Assembly (NCBI GenBank): GCA_016717265.1
Contig: JADKFX010000001.1
Coordinates: forward strand, 3,174,501-3,238,500
DNA: 64,000 bases
Origin: Saprospiraceae bacterium
GTDB lineage: Bacteria > Bacteroidota > Bacteroidia > Chitinophagales > Saprospiraceae
Reading direction: 5' to 3'
A program made the position numbers and the translations under genes. How positions within the stretch are numbered: the first letter of the stretch is position 1; the number at the start of each line of letters is the position of its first letter. Below the pieces are notes generated by a model, which saw only the letters and a program-made list of their open reading frames with translations, ran no database searches and was not told the origin of the DNA. Below, piece after piece: positions 1 to 8,599 of the stretch.

Positions 1-467
1 ATAGATTAGATCAAAGTGGTACAGAAAAAGCCATTGAAGGCTTTCAGCTTTTTGTGAATTCATATCCAAACTCAAGTAAGATCATTGAATGCAATAAATT
101 GATTGATGAGTGCCGTTCAAAATTGGAATTTAAAGCATTTGAAGCTGGAAAGCTTTATTATGATATGCGGAATTACCAGGCGTGTTTAACAAGTCTTCAA
201 AATTTATTGAATGATTTTCCTGAAACTAAAAATGCCAGAGAGATCCGCTATCTCATGTGTAAATCCGCATATCAGTTGGCCGAACGAAGCATTTTTGAAA
301 AACAAAAAGAACGTTTTATAGATGCAAAACAATATGCTGAAGACTTCATAAGACGTTATGTATCTGGTAAATACTTAAATGAAGTAAAGGATTTAAATAA
401 AAAAGCAATTACAAAATTAAAATCTCCTGAATATGATAGATATCAAAACACAAGTGCAAGGAATTAA
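1..467 (+). CDS. bamD: BamD-like outer-membrane assembly lipoprotein, 3' part
   Basis: The reading frame is open from base 3, so the N-terminus and any lipoprotein signal lie outside the window. The visible 154 residues are helical, TPR-like, with the pattern of BamD (AIEGFQLFVNSYPNS, then LYYDMRNYQACLTSLQNLLNDFPET, then a third repeat ending near AEDFIRRY). BamD is the periplasm-facing lipoprotein of the BAM complex that folds beta-barrel proteins into the outer membrane. The 3' end overlaps the next gene by 35 bases. The order bamD-omega-coaBC-DUF4835 is typical of Bacteroidota and supports the call. The GTG at 54 is internal and should not be used as the start. Confidence 0.85.
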   Translation, partial: RLDQSGTEKAIEGFQLFVNSYPNSSKIIECNKLIDECRSKLEFKAFEAGKLYYDMRNYQACLTSLQNLLNDFPETKNAREIRYLMCKSAYQLAERSIFEKQKERFIDAKQYAEDFIRRYVSGKYLNEVKDLNKKAITKLKSPEYDRYQNTSARN

Positions 468-774
468 TCCGAACATTAAAGCTCGAAATATTAAAGATTT
501 TACAGCTAAAAGCGGAAACATTTATGAAACCATCAATGTACTTGCTAAAAGGGCTAATCAGTTAACGAATGACATTAAAGAAGAACTTCTTGAAAAATTA
601 GAAGAATTTGCTTCCCATTCAGATACCATCGAGGAAGTACATGAGAATAAAGAGCAAATTGAAATCTCAAAATTCTATGAGAAACTTCCAAATCCAGCTA
701 TTATTGCCATTGAAGAATATTTAGAAGGCAAAATAGATTACCACTATAAAAACACGAATCCGGATACTGAATAA
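433..774 (+). CDS. rpoZ: RNA polymerase omega-type subunit
   Basis: A 113-residue protein of the omega/Rpb6 type. The core TAKSGNIYETINVLAKRANQ is the conserved region that helps hold the beta-prime subunit, and the C-terminus (FYEKLPNPAIIAIEEYLEGKIDY) matches the Bacteroidota form. It starts at an ATG inside the end of bamD (35-base overlap) and ends 8 bases before coaBC, so it is co-transcribed. The size and position are normal for the phylum. A housekeeping role in transcription is known for the family; nothing unusual is seen. Confidence 0.85.
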   Translation: MIDIKTQVQGINPNIKARNIKDFTAKSGNIYETINVLAKRANQLTNDIKEELLEKLEEFASHSDTIEEVHENKEQIEISKFYEKLPNPAIIAIEEYLEGKIDYHYKNTNPDTE

Positions 775-782
775 TTATCAAT

Positions 783-2012
783 TTGATACCTGTGCCAAGC
801 CAAAATAATATATTGGAAGGACGCAAAATAATCCTTGGCATCACAGGCAGTATTGCTGCTTATAAGTCTGTTGTCTTATTGCGATTATTAATGAAGGCTG
901 GAGCAGAAGTCCAGGTTATTATGACCGAATCTGCCCATGACTTTATAGGTCCGTTAACGCTTTCAAGTCTTAGCACCAAAGAAGTTTTATCAAAATTAAA
1001 TTTAGACCAGGAATGGTCTCAACACGTAGCACTCGGCCAATGGGCTGACCTCCTAATGATTGCACCAGCCAGTGCAAATACGATCAGTAAATGTGCTCAT
1101 GGCATTGTTGATAATCTTTTAACTGCAGTTTATTTATCTGCAAAATGTCCGATAATGATTGCTCCTGCTATGGACCTTGACATGTGGAGACATCCCGCTA
1201 CTCAGGAAAACATTAGCAAACTTAATTCTTTTGGACATTTCATTGTTCCTGTAGCAGATGGACCATTAGCAAGTGGCTTAACCGGGCCAGGAAGGTTAGC
1301 GGAACCAGAAATAATTTTCAAGTTCATTACAAACTACTTCCTGGTTTCAAAGCCATTTGAAGGGATTAAAATACTTATAACTGCAGGACCAACTTATGAA
1401 GCAATAGATCCAGTTCGTTTTATTGGGAATCATTCTTCAGGTAAAATGGGTATCCAACTTGCCGAACAAGCGGTTCAAATGGGTGCGGAGGTTGAATTAA
1501 TTTTAGGCCCTAGTAATGAAGAAATTAAACCACATCCTAAACTCCATATTACCAGAATCATAAGTGCAGAAAATTTGTATCAAGAGGTAAATCATCGTTA
1601 TCAAGAAGTTCAGGTATTTATACTAGCTGCAGCGGTTGCAGATTTTAAACCAGAACATACTGCTTTGGAAAAAATCAAAAAAGATACGCAATCAAATATG
1701 ACTTTAAGTTTGGTACCAACCCATGATATTGCAGCATTTCTTGGCCAAAACAAGCGGGAGAATCAATTTCTTTGTGGTTTTGCTTTGGAAACTGAAAATC
1801 AAACGCAATTTGCTAAAATAAAAATGAGCAAGAAAAACATGGATATGATCGTTGTTAATTCAACACGAGATGAAGGAGCCACCTTTCATCACGATACAAA
1901 TAAAATTTCGATTTTGGATAATTCCGGAAATTTAGTTTCCTTTGATTTAAAGTCTAAAAAGGAAGTAGCCATCGATATATTAAAATACATCCTTGAAAGA
2001 ATCAAAACATGA
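783..2012 (+). CDS. coaBC: CoaBC: phosphopantothenoylcysteine decarboxylase / phosphopantothenate-cysteine ligase
   Basis: A 409-residue bifunctional enzyme of coenzyme A synthesis. The N-terminal flavoprotein half (about residues 13-185) decarboxylates phosphopantothenoylcysteine: it has GITGSIAAYKS, the active-site His81 (QHVALGQWADL) and an APAMDLDMW motif at 127-135. The C-terminal ligase half (from about 190) has AGPTYEAIDPVRFIGNHSSGKMG and the ADFKP..KIKK loop. Two canonical residues differ: Asp131 stands where the usual PAMN motif has Asn, and Ser164 stands where the lid motif ACG has Cys. I believe this pair is common in Bacteroidota, so activity is likely retained. The start is TTG, because no ATG lies in front of the fold. 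The end overlaps the next gene by four bases (ATGA). Confidence 0.93.
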   Translation: MIPVPSQNNILEGRKIILGITGSIAAYKSVVLLRLLMKAGAEVQVIMTESAHDFIGPLTLSSLSTKEVLSKLNLDQEWSQHVALGQWADLLMIAPASANTISKCAHGIVDNLLTAVYLSAKCPIMIAPAMDLDMWRHPATQENISKLNSFGHFIVPVADGPLASGLTGPGRLAEPEIIFKFITNYFLVSKPFEGIKILITAGPTYEAIDPVRFIGNHSSGKMGIQLAEQAVQMGAEVELILGPSNEEIKPHPKLHITRIISAENLYQEVNHRYQEVQVFILAAAVADFKPEHTALEKIKKDTQSNMTLSLVPTHDIAAFLGQNKRENQFLCGFALETENQTQFAKIKMSKKNMDMIVVNSTRDEGATFHHDTNKISILDNSGNLVSFDLKSKKEVAIDILKYILERIKT

Positions 2013-2920
2013 AAAAAATTATCATTTTTGTAATCTGCCATCTGCATTTTATGGGCTTTATAAAAGCACAGGAATTAAATGCAGTGGTGAGAGTCAATGC
2101 TCCAAATTTAGGATTAAGTGATAAATCAATTGTCAATCAATTAGAACGAAATGTCAAAGATTTTTTAAATAATCAGAAATGGACACAAGATGTATTTGAG
2201 GGTCAGGAAAAAATAAAATGTAATTTTCAAATCACAATAGCAGCTGATAAAGGGGACAATAATTTATTATTAGATATATCCGTTCAAGCAACCCGGCCTG
2301 TTTTTAATGCAAGTTACGAAACCCCATTAATAAGCCTCATCGATAAACAAATACCAATTCAATTTGATCCCTATAAGAATTTAGAAAATTCAAAAGAAAC
2401 ATTTTATGATAACCTATCCTCTGTTCTCACATATTATGCATATTTAATTCTTGCGCTTGATTATGATAGTTACAGTCTCGAAGGCGGCGAAAGTTATTTT
2501 CAAATATTGAATACGATGCTCAATACCTTACCTGCGAATGTCAAATCTAATGATGATTCCTGGTCGGCTACTAAAGATAAAAAAAACAATCGATATTACC
2601 TGGTAGAAAACTTGATTAATCCCAGGATGAAATCATTTCGCAGAGCTTATTATGAATACCACAGACAATCCTTAGACATTATTTCTAAAGATGTTACAAA
2701 TGCCCGTTCCACAATGGCCAATGTTATTGCTGATATAGCTCGCGCCAATCAATCTTATCCAGATACCTATTTGATTAAACTTTTTTCGTATTCTAAAAGT
2801 AAAGAAATTATAGAAATATTTAAGCAAGGTAGTATTCAAGAGAAACAAAAAGTGCATCAATCCATGATTCAAATGGATCCTGCAAACACAAGTTCATACG
2901 AAGTTCTAATAAAATCCTGA
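2009..2920 (+). CDS. DUF4835 family exported protein
   Basis: A 303-residue protein with a signal peptide (cleavage near residue 20, ..IKAQELNA). The Q-ELNAVVRVNAPNLG start, the central YDSYSLEGGESYFQILNTMLNTLP and the SFRRAYYEYHR region match DUF4835, a Bacteroidota family almost always found beside coaBC. The molecular function is unknown; the location is predicted to be periplasmic. The ATGA overlap with coaBC indicates translational coupling. Confidence 0.8.
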   Translation: MKKIIIFVICHLHFMGFIKAQELNAVVRVNAPNLGLSDKSIVNQLERNVKDFLNNQKWTQDVFEGQEKIKCNFQITIAADKGDNNLLLDISVQATRPVFNASYETPLISLIDKQIPIQFDPYKNLENSKETFYDNLSSVLTYYAYLILALDYDSYSLEGGESYFQILNTMLNTLPANVKSNDDSWSATKDKKNNRYYLVENLINPRMKSFRRAYYEYHRQSLDIISKDVTNARSTMANVIADIARANQSYPDTYLIKLFSYSKSKEIIEIFKQGSIQEKQKVHQSMIQMDPANTSSYEVLIKS

Positions 2921-2938
2921 TCCACTCAACGATTCTTT

Positions 2939-3523
2939 ATGAAAAAAAAGAAAATAGCAATTTTTGCTTCCGGCAACGGAACCAATGCACTTCAATTAAT
3001 AAAATATTTTAAAACGCATGCCAATATCCAGATCTCTTTAATTGTAACAAATTCAAGTAAAGCTGGGGTCATGAAACTTGCAAAGGAACATGATATTCCA
3101 ATTTCTGTTGTAAATAAATCATTACTTGCAAATAATGGTTTTATGACTGCATTATTAAATTTATATGATGTTGATTTTATTGTATTAGCTGGATTTTTAC
3201 TTTTAATGCCTCCATTTCTTGTTAAACAATTTGACCAAAAAATGATCAACATACACCCTGCATTGCTACCAAAACATGGGGGTAAAGGAATGTATGGAAA
3301 TCATGTTCATCAAGCGGTCATAAATGATGGCGATTTAGAAAGTGGCATAACGATCCATTATGTAAATGAAATGTACGATCGCGGTAAAATAATATTCCAG
3401 GCTAAGTGCAAAGTAGAACGACGTGATAATGCAGATAAGCTTTCCAAAAAAGTTCAGGAATTAGAACATAAATATCTTGCTGAATGGACTGAGAAACTTG
3501 TTTTGCAAACCCGCTTTATATAG
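2939..3523 (+). CDS. purN: Phosphoribosylglycinamide formyltransferase (GAR transformylase)
   Basis: A 194-residue enzyme that transfers the formyl group of 10-formyl-tetrahydrofolate to GAR in purine synthesis. It shows the N-terminal ribosyl-phosphate loop FASGNGTN, the catalytic NIHPALLP with Asn104 and His106, and the third catalytic residue Asp147 (YVNEMYDRGKI). Length is normal for PurN. It lies 18 bases after DUF4835 and 11 bases before the carbonic anhydrase gene, so it is probably in the same operon. Confidence 0.93.
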   Translation: MKKKKIAIFASGNGTNALQLIKYFKTHANIQISLIVTNSSKAGVMKLAKEHDIPISVVNKSLLANNGFMTALLNLYDVDFIVLAGFLLLMPPFLVKQFDQKMINIHPALLPKHGGKGMYGNHVHQAVINDGDLESGITIHYVNEMYDRGKIIFQAKCKVERRDNADKLSKKVQELEHKYLAEWTEKLVLQTRFI

Positions 3524-3534
3524 CATTCACTATC

Positions 3535-4077
3535 ATGTCAGCAGATCTAATAAAAATAGACCGTATCGAATGTATTCCTGAAGAATACAAGAATACTCCC
3601 ATAGGAGAATTATTGGCATATCACAACTTAGGCAAAACATATCAGCAATATCAACAAGCACAATTATTGATTGGGATGTGTATGGATAACCGAAAACATT
3701 TATCCATACCGGATAATTTTGCGTATATCATTCGGTCTGGTGGTGCCAATTTAAGGTACAGTGAGTTTCGGGTGTCCTATGCCATTGCTGTTGGTAATGT
3801 ACGGCATCTTGTTTTAATTGGGCACAACAACTGTGGTATGGTCAATCTTATGGCCCGTAAAGATTTGTTCATTCAAGGCCTGATCACGAACGCAGGATGG
3901 ACTCGGGAGGAAGCAGAAGACCACTTCTACCATTATGAACCTATCCATGAAATCGGCAATGAAAAACATTTTATCATCAGTGAAACCAAAAGGCTTCGTT
4001 TGCGCTATCCAAATGTTATTATTGCACCTTTGATGTATTTGGTAGAAGATAATTTGCTGTATTTGATAGAAGAATAA
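3535..4077 (+). CDS. Beta-class carbonic anhydrase
   Basis: A 180-residue cytoplasmic protein with the zinc-site pattern of beta-carbonic anhydrases: Cys49-x-Asp51-x-Arg53 (CMDNR) and His97-x-x-Cys100 (GHNNCGM), with the NFAYIIRSGGAN strand between them. It interconverts CO2 and bicarbonate, supplying bicarbonate to carboxylations such as those of purine synthesis; purN is immediately upstream. The C-terminal half is short and diverges from the large plant-type enzymes, as in other small bacterial members. It is the last gene of the operon. Confidence 0.85.
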   Translation: MSADLIKIDRIECIPEEYKNTPIGELLAYHNLGKTYQQYQQAQLLIGMCMDNRKHLSIPDNFAYIIRSGGANLRYSEFRVSYAIAVGNVRHLVLIGHNNCGMVNLMARKDLFIQGLITNAGWTREEAEDHFYHYEPIHEIGNEKHFIISETKRLRLRYPNVIIAPLMYLVEDNLLYLIEE

Positions 4078-4103
4078 TATTGGCTCTCCTAAAATAATTT
4101 TGA

Positions 4104-4125
4104 AATTCACACGAACGTATGAATT
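4104..4125. promoter_or_regulatory. 22-bp palindrome upstream of the sensor kinase gene
   Basis: Two arms, AATTCAcACG and CGTaTGAATT, flank a central AA; only one position pair is unmatched. It lies 70 bases before the kinase start. A related sequence (TTCATACGAATGT) precedes the response regulator gene at 7287. I infer an operator for the regulator encoded next door (autoregulation). A possible -7 element TATCTTAG lies downstream at 4166. Confidence 0.5.
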
Positions 4126-4194
4126 CTATTCTCTGTCTTAAGTATATTGTTTAAGATCTATAAATTATCTTAGCGGGTATAAATTTTATATCTA

Positions 4195-7100
4195 TTGATC
4201 TTGAACAATAAATACCTAATCAGTTTATTTATTTCTATATTCCTCCGAATGCTCAATGCACAGTCTCCATTAGCAAATTATAGCTTATTAGACATGGACA
4301 ATGGACTTTCATCGATCAATTTAACTTCTGTTTGCGTAGATACTAATAATTTTCTGTGGATTGCTTCCGCTAATGGACTTCAGGTTTATGATGGAAATAC
4401 TTTTTATAAAATACCACAAGGCCTTGGTAAAAAAAATATACTAGGAAACAAAATTCAACTATTAATTAAGCTCAATGGTAAATTTATATTGGCTGGAACC
4501 GATAAAGGAATCAGTAAAATAAATACAGAAACCTTTGAAATTGATAATATTCAATTTAATGCTAACAAAGCTCTGGCACAAGCAACCAATCGCATACAGG
4601 ATATTAAAATTAGAAAGGATTACTCTTTTTGGGTAGTCACTACAACTCATGTTTTTTTACTTTCTCCTGAATTAAAAATAGTCCAATCGTACGCCTTCCC
4701 GTTCTGGATGCAACAAAAAGCAATACCATTTCAACCCAATCGAATTATAGAATTTCCAAATCACAAAATTTGGGTAATAGGTCCTGTAACCCAAGTAAAA
4801 AATGCAAATGAACAATGCGTTATTTTTGAAATTGACCCAAAACAACATACTATAATTGAAATTGATTCGATTCCATTTAAGGACTACAATCGTTATTTAT
4901 CGTTTAAACAAATCAATGAGTTTAGTGCATTGGTTGTATATGATTCTTATTGCGGTCTAGCCGAAGCTATTGAATTTGATTTAATTCATCAAAAACAAAC
5001 AGCAATTCTTCATAAAGCTTTTCAATATGGAGATCATGTTCCTTTTCTCAGCAATGTTTCGAATGATGAAATTGGCATCACCACAAATAATTGGGACGAA
5101 TACTTAATTTATAATTCAACCAGTGGCAAACTGGAATCAATCGTCCTAAATCCTTCTCTATTTATTAAACAATTGGTACAGCATGAAAACTATTATTTCG
5201 CTGCCACAGACAGAGGGTTAATGATAACAACCCCTGTCAATACCTTACTAAATTTTAATGAATGTAGCGGCATCTTTAAAAATTGGACAATCTATCCGAC
5301 CAGTACTTTTGAAAATGATACCGCACTTTTTCAGTGTTATTTATATACAGGAGTTTCCATGTATAATAAAGTCAGGCAAAGTTGTAGTTTTTATCAACCA
5401 ATCTCCCCAATCGATAGTCAAACTGAAATTCATAAAATTTTTCTCCTCGATTCCAATAATTGGCTTGTATGCGGAAATCAATGCTTTAAGTTTGATCCTT
5501 TTAAAAACAAAGCCAGTTTGATTAGTAAAACAACAACTGAAGTTTATCCATTTGAAAAACATACTTCCAGCGTTTTCCTCGATTCCAGGAATGAATTTTG
5601 GTTTGGCACAGTCTATGGAAATGGAATCTTCCGCTACAACCCAAGAACTAAAAATGTAATTCATAAGGATCTTAAATCCATAGATTCTATGGCGCATTTT
5701 CTAACCTTTAATACGATTCAAGAGGATAGCTCTGGAAATATTTGGTTTGCATCTGCCTTGGGAAACGGCCTGATAAAATGGACGCGGAAAACGGATCATT
5801 ATTCACTAATACTTCCTGACAATAAACCAGGCACTTATTTTTATCCGTCCATTTCAAAAATGATTTTGGATCAAAGGGGATATCTCTGGATTGGTACGGA
5901 AGGAGGTGGAATATATCGCTTTCATCCAGACAGCATGTACTTTGAAAATTTCACCCAAAAGATTGGATTGCAAGATAATTTTATCACTTCATTAACCATT
6001 GATTGTTTGGGTAAGATTTGGGGAAGTAATTTGTCGTATTTATTTAGATATGACCCTATGAATTCTTCTACATATTTTTTTACCAAGAGACATGGCATAC
6101 CCAGTACTGAAATTACGGTCTCCAGAGTCAATGGACAAAATTGCAAATTACATTTAAAAGGACCTAGATGGAATTATTATTTAGAACCAGAGTCTTTTCA
6201 AATTCCTAAACCAATACCCTCCCTTTTTATAAGGACCTTGAAAGTAAATGGAAATGAAATTGAGTACAATAAAAAACTGGAATTAGAGTATGATCAAAAC
6301 AATCTGGAAATCGAATTTGCACATGCTAATTTATTAGATGGAAACATGGAAAAGTACTATTACCAGATTTCTGATAAAAATAAAGATTGGAACTTCTTTG
6401 GAGATAAATCTACACTTCGTCTTGTCGGTATAGGGTATGGATCTTATCATCTCAGCATTCGAACCTGTCAAAATGGAAATGCATGCTTTGACACATCCAT
6501 ACTTAATTTTCAAGTTAAGCGGCCTTTTTGGAAATCCCCTTTTTATTATAGTTTATTAGCTATACTAGTGCTGAGTTTTTTTCTATTTATTATCATTTAT
6601 GAATACAAGATTAAAATTTCAAAAATAGAAAAGGAACGAGACAAGGAAATTCTTCGCAATAAAATTGCTCAGGACATTCACGATGAAGTGGGGTCCAGCC
6701 TTACTAAAATTGCTTTAACAGCACAAGTTGCTTCACGAATTGCCAGTTTATCTCAGGAAGATTTAAAAATTCGATTGAGCCATGTGGCTGAAGATGCTAA
6801 AATTGCCTCTTCGCAATTGCGTGAACTGGTATTTTCTATTAATCCGGATTTCGATCATTTTGATGACATGCAAGCATATTTTCAAGAACATGCCAGCCTC
6901 TACCTGGAAGATGCAGACATCCAACTTTCTTTTACCCTCCCTAAAAGCAGTTCAAATGAATTGGTGCATCCAGATATCAAAAGACAACTCTTGCTAATAT
7001 TTAAAGAAGTTCTTAATAACATCTTAAAGCATTCCAGAGCAAAACAGGTTTGGATCCGCCTGGAAGAACAAACCCATAAGATCTATTTGTTAGAAATCAA

Positions 7101-7272
7101 AGATGATGGAATTGGATTTAATATCAAGCAGGCGGGAAAAAACAGCAATGGATTACGCGGCATGATACAACGAGCCGAATCAATTTTTGCAACATTAAAC
7201 TATACCAGCATTCAGGGAAGCGGAACTTCCATTCAGGTCACGGGTCCATTAAAACTAAATTATACCCATTAA
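4195..7272 (+). CDS. Two-component sensor histidine kinase with periplasmic beta-propeller
   Basis: A 1025-residue membrane sensor. Order: signal peptide (1-24, ending LNAQS); a long periplasmic region of Reg_prop/two-component propeller repeats (for example NFLWIASANGLQVYDG, GYLWIGTEGGGIYRFHPDS) to about residue 670; a Y_Y_Y-type domain (about 690-775); one membrane helix (about 781-803); a HisKA_3 dimerization domain with phospho-acceptor His829 (QDIHDEVGSSLTK); and a HATPase_c domain (N-box EVLNNILKHS, G-box DDGIGF). The REC and AraC modules of classical hybrid systems are absent; the partner is the separate NarL-type regulator 67 bases downstream. The ligand is unknown. The start is TTG (4195 or 4201), because the signal peptide requires it and no ATG is available. 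Confidence 0.9.
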   Translation: MILNNKYLISLFISIFLRMLNAQSPLANYSLLDMDNGLSSINLTSVCVDTNNFLWIASANGLQVYDGNTFYKIPQGLGKKNILGNKIQLLIKLNGKFILAGTDKGISKINTETFEIDNIQFNANKALAQATNRIQDIKIRKDYSFWVVTTTHVFLLSPELKIVQSYAFPFWMQQKAIPFQPNRIIEFPNHKIWVIGPVTQVKNANEQCVIFEIDPKQHTIIEIDSIPFKDYNRYLSFKQINEFSALVVYDSYCGLAEAIEFDLIHQKQTAILHKAFQYGDHVPFLSNVSNDEIGITTNNWDEYLIYNSTSGKLESIVLNPSLFIKQLVQHENYYFAATDRGLMITTPVNTLLNFNECSGIFKNWTIYPTSTFENDTALFQCYLYTGVSMYNKVRQSCSFYQPISPIDSQTEIHKIFLLDSNNWLVCGNQCFKFDPFKNKASLISKTTTEVYPFEKHTSSVFLDSRNEFWFGTVYGNGIFRYNPRTKNVIHKDLKSIDSMAHFLTFNTIQEDSSGNIWFASALGNGLIKWTRKTDHYSLILPDNKPGTYFYPSISKMILDQRGYLWIGTEGGGIYRFHPDSMYFENFTQKIGLQDNFITSLTIDCLGKIWGSNLSYLFRYDPMNSSTYFFTKRHGIPSTEITVSRVNGQNCKLHLKGPRWNYYLEPESFQIPKPIPSLFIRTLKVNGNEIEYNKKLELEYDQNNLEIEFAHANLLDGNMEKYYYQISDKNKDWNFFGDKSTLRLVGIGYGSYHLSIRTCQNGNACFDTSILNFQVKRPFWKSPFYYSLLAILVLSFFLFIIIYEYKIKISKIEKERDKEILRNKIAQDIHDEVGSSLTKIALTAQVASRIASLSQEDLKIRLSHVAEDAKIASSQLRELVFSINPDFDHFDDMQAYFQEHASLYLEDADIQLSFTLPKSSSNELVHPDIKRQLLLIFKEVLNNILKHSRAKQVWIRLEEQTHKIYLLEIKDDGIGFNIKQAGKNSNGLRGMIQRAESIFATLNYTSIQGSGTSIQVTGPLKLNYTH

Positions 7273-7286
7273 GAATTTCAAAAAGT

Positions 7287-7306
7287 TTTCATACGAATGT
7301 GGTATT
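7287..7306. promoter_or_regulatory. Possible operator upstream of the response regulator gene
   Basis: TTCATACGAATGTGG repeats the left arm and centre of the 4104-4125 palindrome (TTCAyACGAAyGT), while its right arm is degenerate. It lies in the 67-base gap between the kinase and the regulator, about 35-50 bases before the TTG start. Presence of the same motif before both partners suggests binding by the NarL-type regulator; this is inference. Confidence 0.4.
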
Positions 7307-7339
7307 AGATTTTTCAGAAATATTATTGAATCTTGCAGC

Positions 7340-7984
7340 TTGAAACAAATCAAGGATATAATTAAAGTAGCCCTCGTGGAAGACGATGCGGATATCCGTA
7401 AATTGACAGCCAGCCTGATCAATATTTATCCTGATTTGGAATGCATTGGCTCTTTTGCGAGTGCCGAAGAATTTGAATATAGCCTGCAAACGGTTAATCC
7501 TGATATCGTGTTGATGGACATAGGTCTTCCCGGAAAATCCGGAATTGATTGCATACGAGATAGTTCATCCATCAAAGAATCTATACAATATTTAGTGTAT
7601 TCAGATCATCAGGACTCCAGGGAAGTGTATGATGCTTTAGCTGCAGGTGCCAATGGCTATGTATTAAAAGGTACGACCCCGGAAAAACTTGCAGAAGCCA
7701 TTCGTGAAATGCACCAGGGTGGCTCCCCGATGTCCAGACAAATATCCAGGATGGTTGCCAGTTCGTTTAAAACCAATGAAAAGAAACATCCTGATTTTGA
7801 AAAACTAACACCCCAGGAATGGGAAGTTCTTACACGTCTTGAACGCGGCCTAGCTTACAAAGAAATCGCTGCTGAGCGATTCGTTTCAGAACACACCGTT
7901 AGATCTCAGGTACGCAGCATTTATGAAAAACTGCATGTGCATACGAGGACGGAGGCGTTGAATAAGTTGTATAATAAACATTAG
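7340..7984 (+). CDS. NarL/FixJ-type response regulator
   Basis: A 214-residue regulator. The receiver domain (about 8-125) has the acidic cluster Glu14-Asp15-Asp16, phospho-acceptor Asp60 (VLMDIGLPG), the switch residue Ser88 and Lys110 (YVLKG). The C-terminal LuxR-type helix-turn-helix (about 152-214) is TPQEWEVLTRLERGLAYKEIAAERFVSEHTVRSQVRSIYEKL. It follows the sensor kinase in the same direction and is its presumed partner. The start is TTG, which puts the receiver strand at the normal distance. Target genes are unknown; the exported-protein island downstream is one candidate. Confidence 0.92.
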   Translation: MKQIKDIIKVALVEDDADIRKLTASLINIYPDLECIGSFASAEEFEYSLQTVNPDIVLMDIGLPGKSGIDCIRDSSSIKESIQYLVYSDHQDSREVYDALAAGANGYVLKGTTPEKLAEAIREMHQGGSPMSRQISRMVASSFKTNEKKHPDFEKLTPQEWEVLTRLERGLAYKEIAAERFVSEHTVRSQVRSIYEKLHVHTRTEALNKLYNKH

Positions 7985-8022
7985 CAATCAGCCTTTACTT
8001 ATTTTTTTACTACGAAATAGCT

Positions 8023-8054
8023 ATTGTCAACTACCTAATACCAAAATACATTTG
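8023..8054 (+). promoter_or_regulatory. Bacteroidota-type promoter for the exported-protein island
   Basis: ATTG (8023-8026), a 20-base spacer, then TACATTTG (8047-8054), which fits the -7 consensus TAnnTTTG exactly. The start codon at 8071 is 16 bases further on. A 13-base palindrome (ACTAAA-A-TTTAGT, 8055-8067) overlaps the expected transcription start and could be an operator. Confidence 0.55.
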
Positions 8055-8070
8055 ACTAAAATTTAGTTAA

Positions 8071-8508
8071 ATGGTGAATCCTACAATATATTCAATCTTT
8101 TCAGTAATAATTATTCTATCTATTACAACCAAATCAAATAATAAACTAATTAATCCTGAACCAGAAAATGTAATTGCAAAATTTTACAAATACGATTCCA
8201 CCACTAGTACATTTACATTATTGCCAGATTATGTATTTCTATATCCTAATAGCACTAAATACAAATCATATATTGGTTTAAAGCGAGAAAACGGACAGTT
8301 AATAAGAAAACATATTTTATTAGATTATAGATGCTGCAAAATTCTTAGAGCATGCACAACTAAACCCTATTTTGAAACACATTCAATCAATCCATTTGTA
8401 AGCTGTGTATGTGAATCTGGATCTAATACAAGACTTTATGGTACGATACATTGTTTAAAAGCATACATGAAATCCAATTTTAACATGAGAACATTAGCTA
8501 ATCAATAA
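8071..8508 (+). CDS. Unknown small exported or membrane-anchored Cys-rich protein
   Basis: 145 residues, not recognised. It begins with a hydrophobic stretch (about 5-19) that may be a signal peptide or anchor. The rest is polar, rich in Lys, Asn, Tyr and Cys (CCKILRAC, FVSCVCES, TIHC), suggesting an extracytoplasmic disulfide-bonded domain. It is first in the exported-protein island and has a good promoter. The coding call rests on the start, promoter, length and absence of any competing frame; no family is claimed. Confidence 0.6.
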   Translation: MVNPTIYSIFSVIIILSITTKSNNKLINPEPENVIAKFYKYDSTTSTFTLLPDYVFLYPNSTKYKSYIGLKRENGQLIRKHILLDYRCCKILRACTTKPYFETHSINPFVSCVCESGSNTRLYGTIHCLKAYMKSNFNMRTLANQ

Positions 8509-8599
8509 AAAATCCAATTTACATTTTTCATACTAATATGCTATTCCAGATTAAAATAAAATCACAAACCTTTGTCAAATTAAAACATAAAACAAAACT

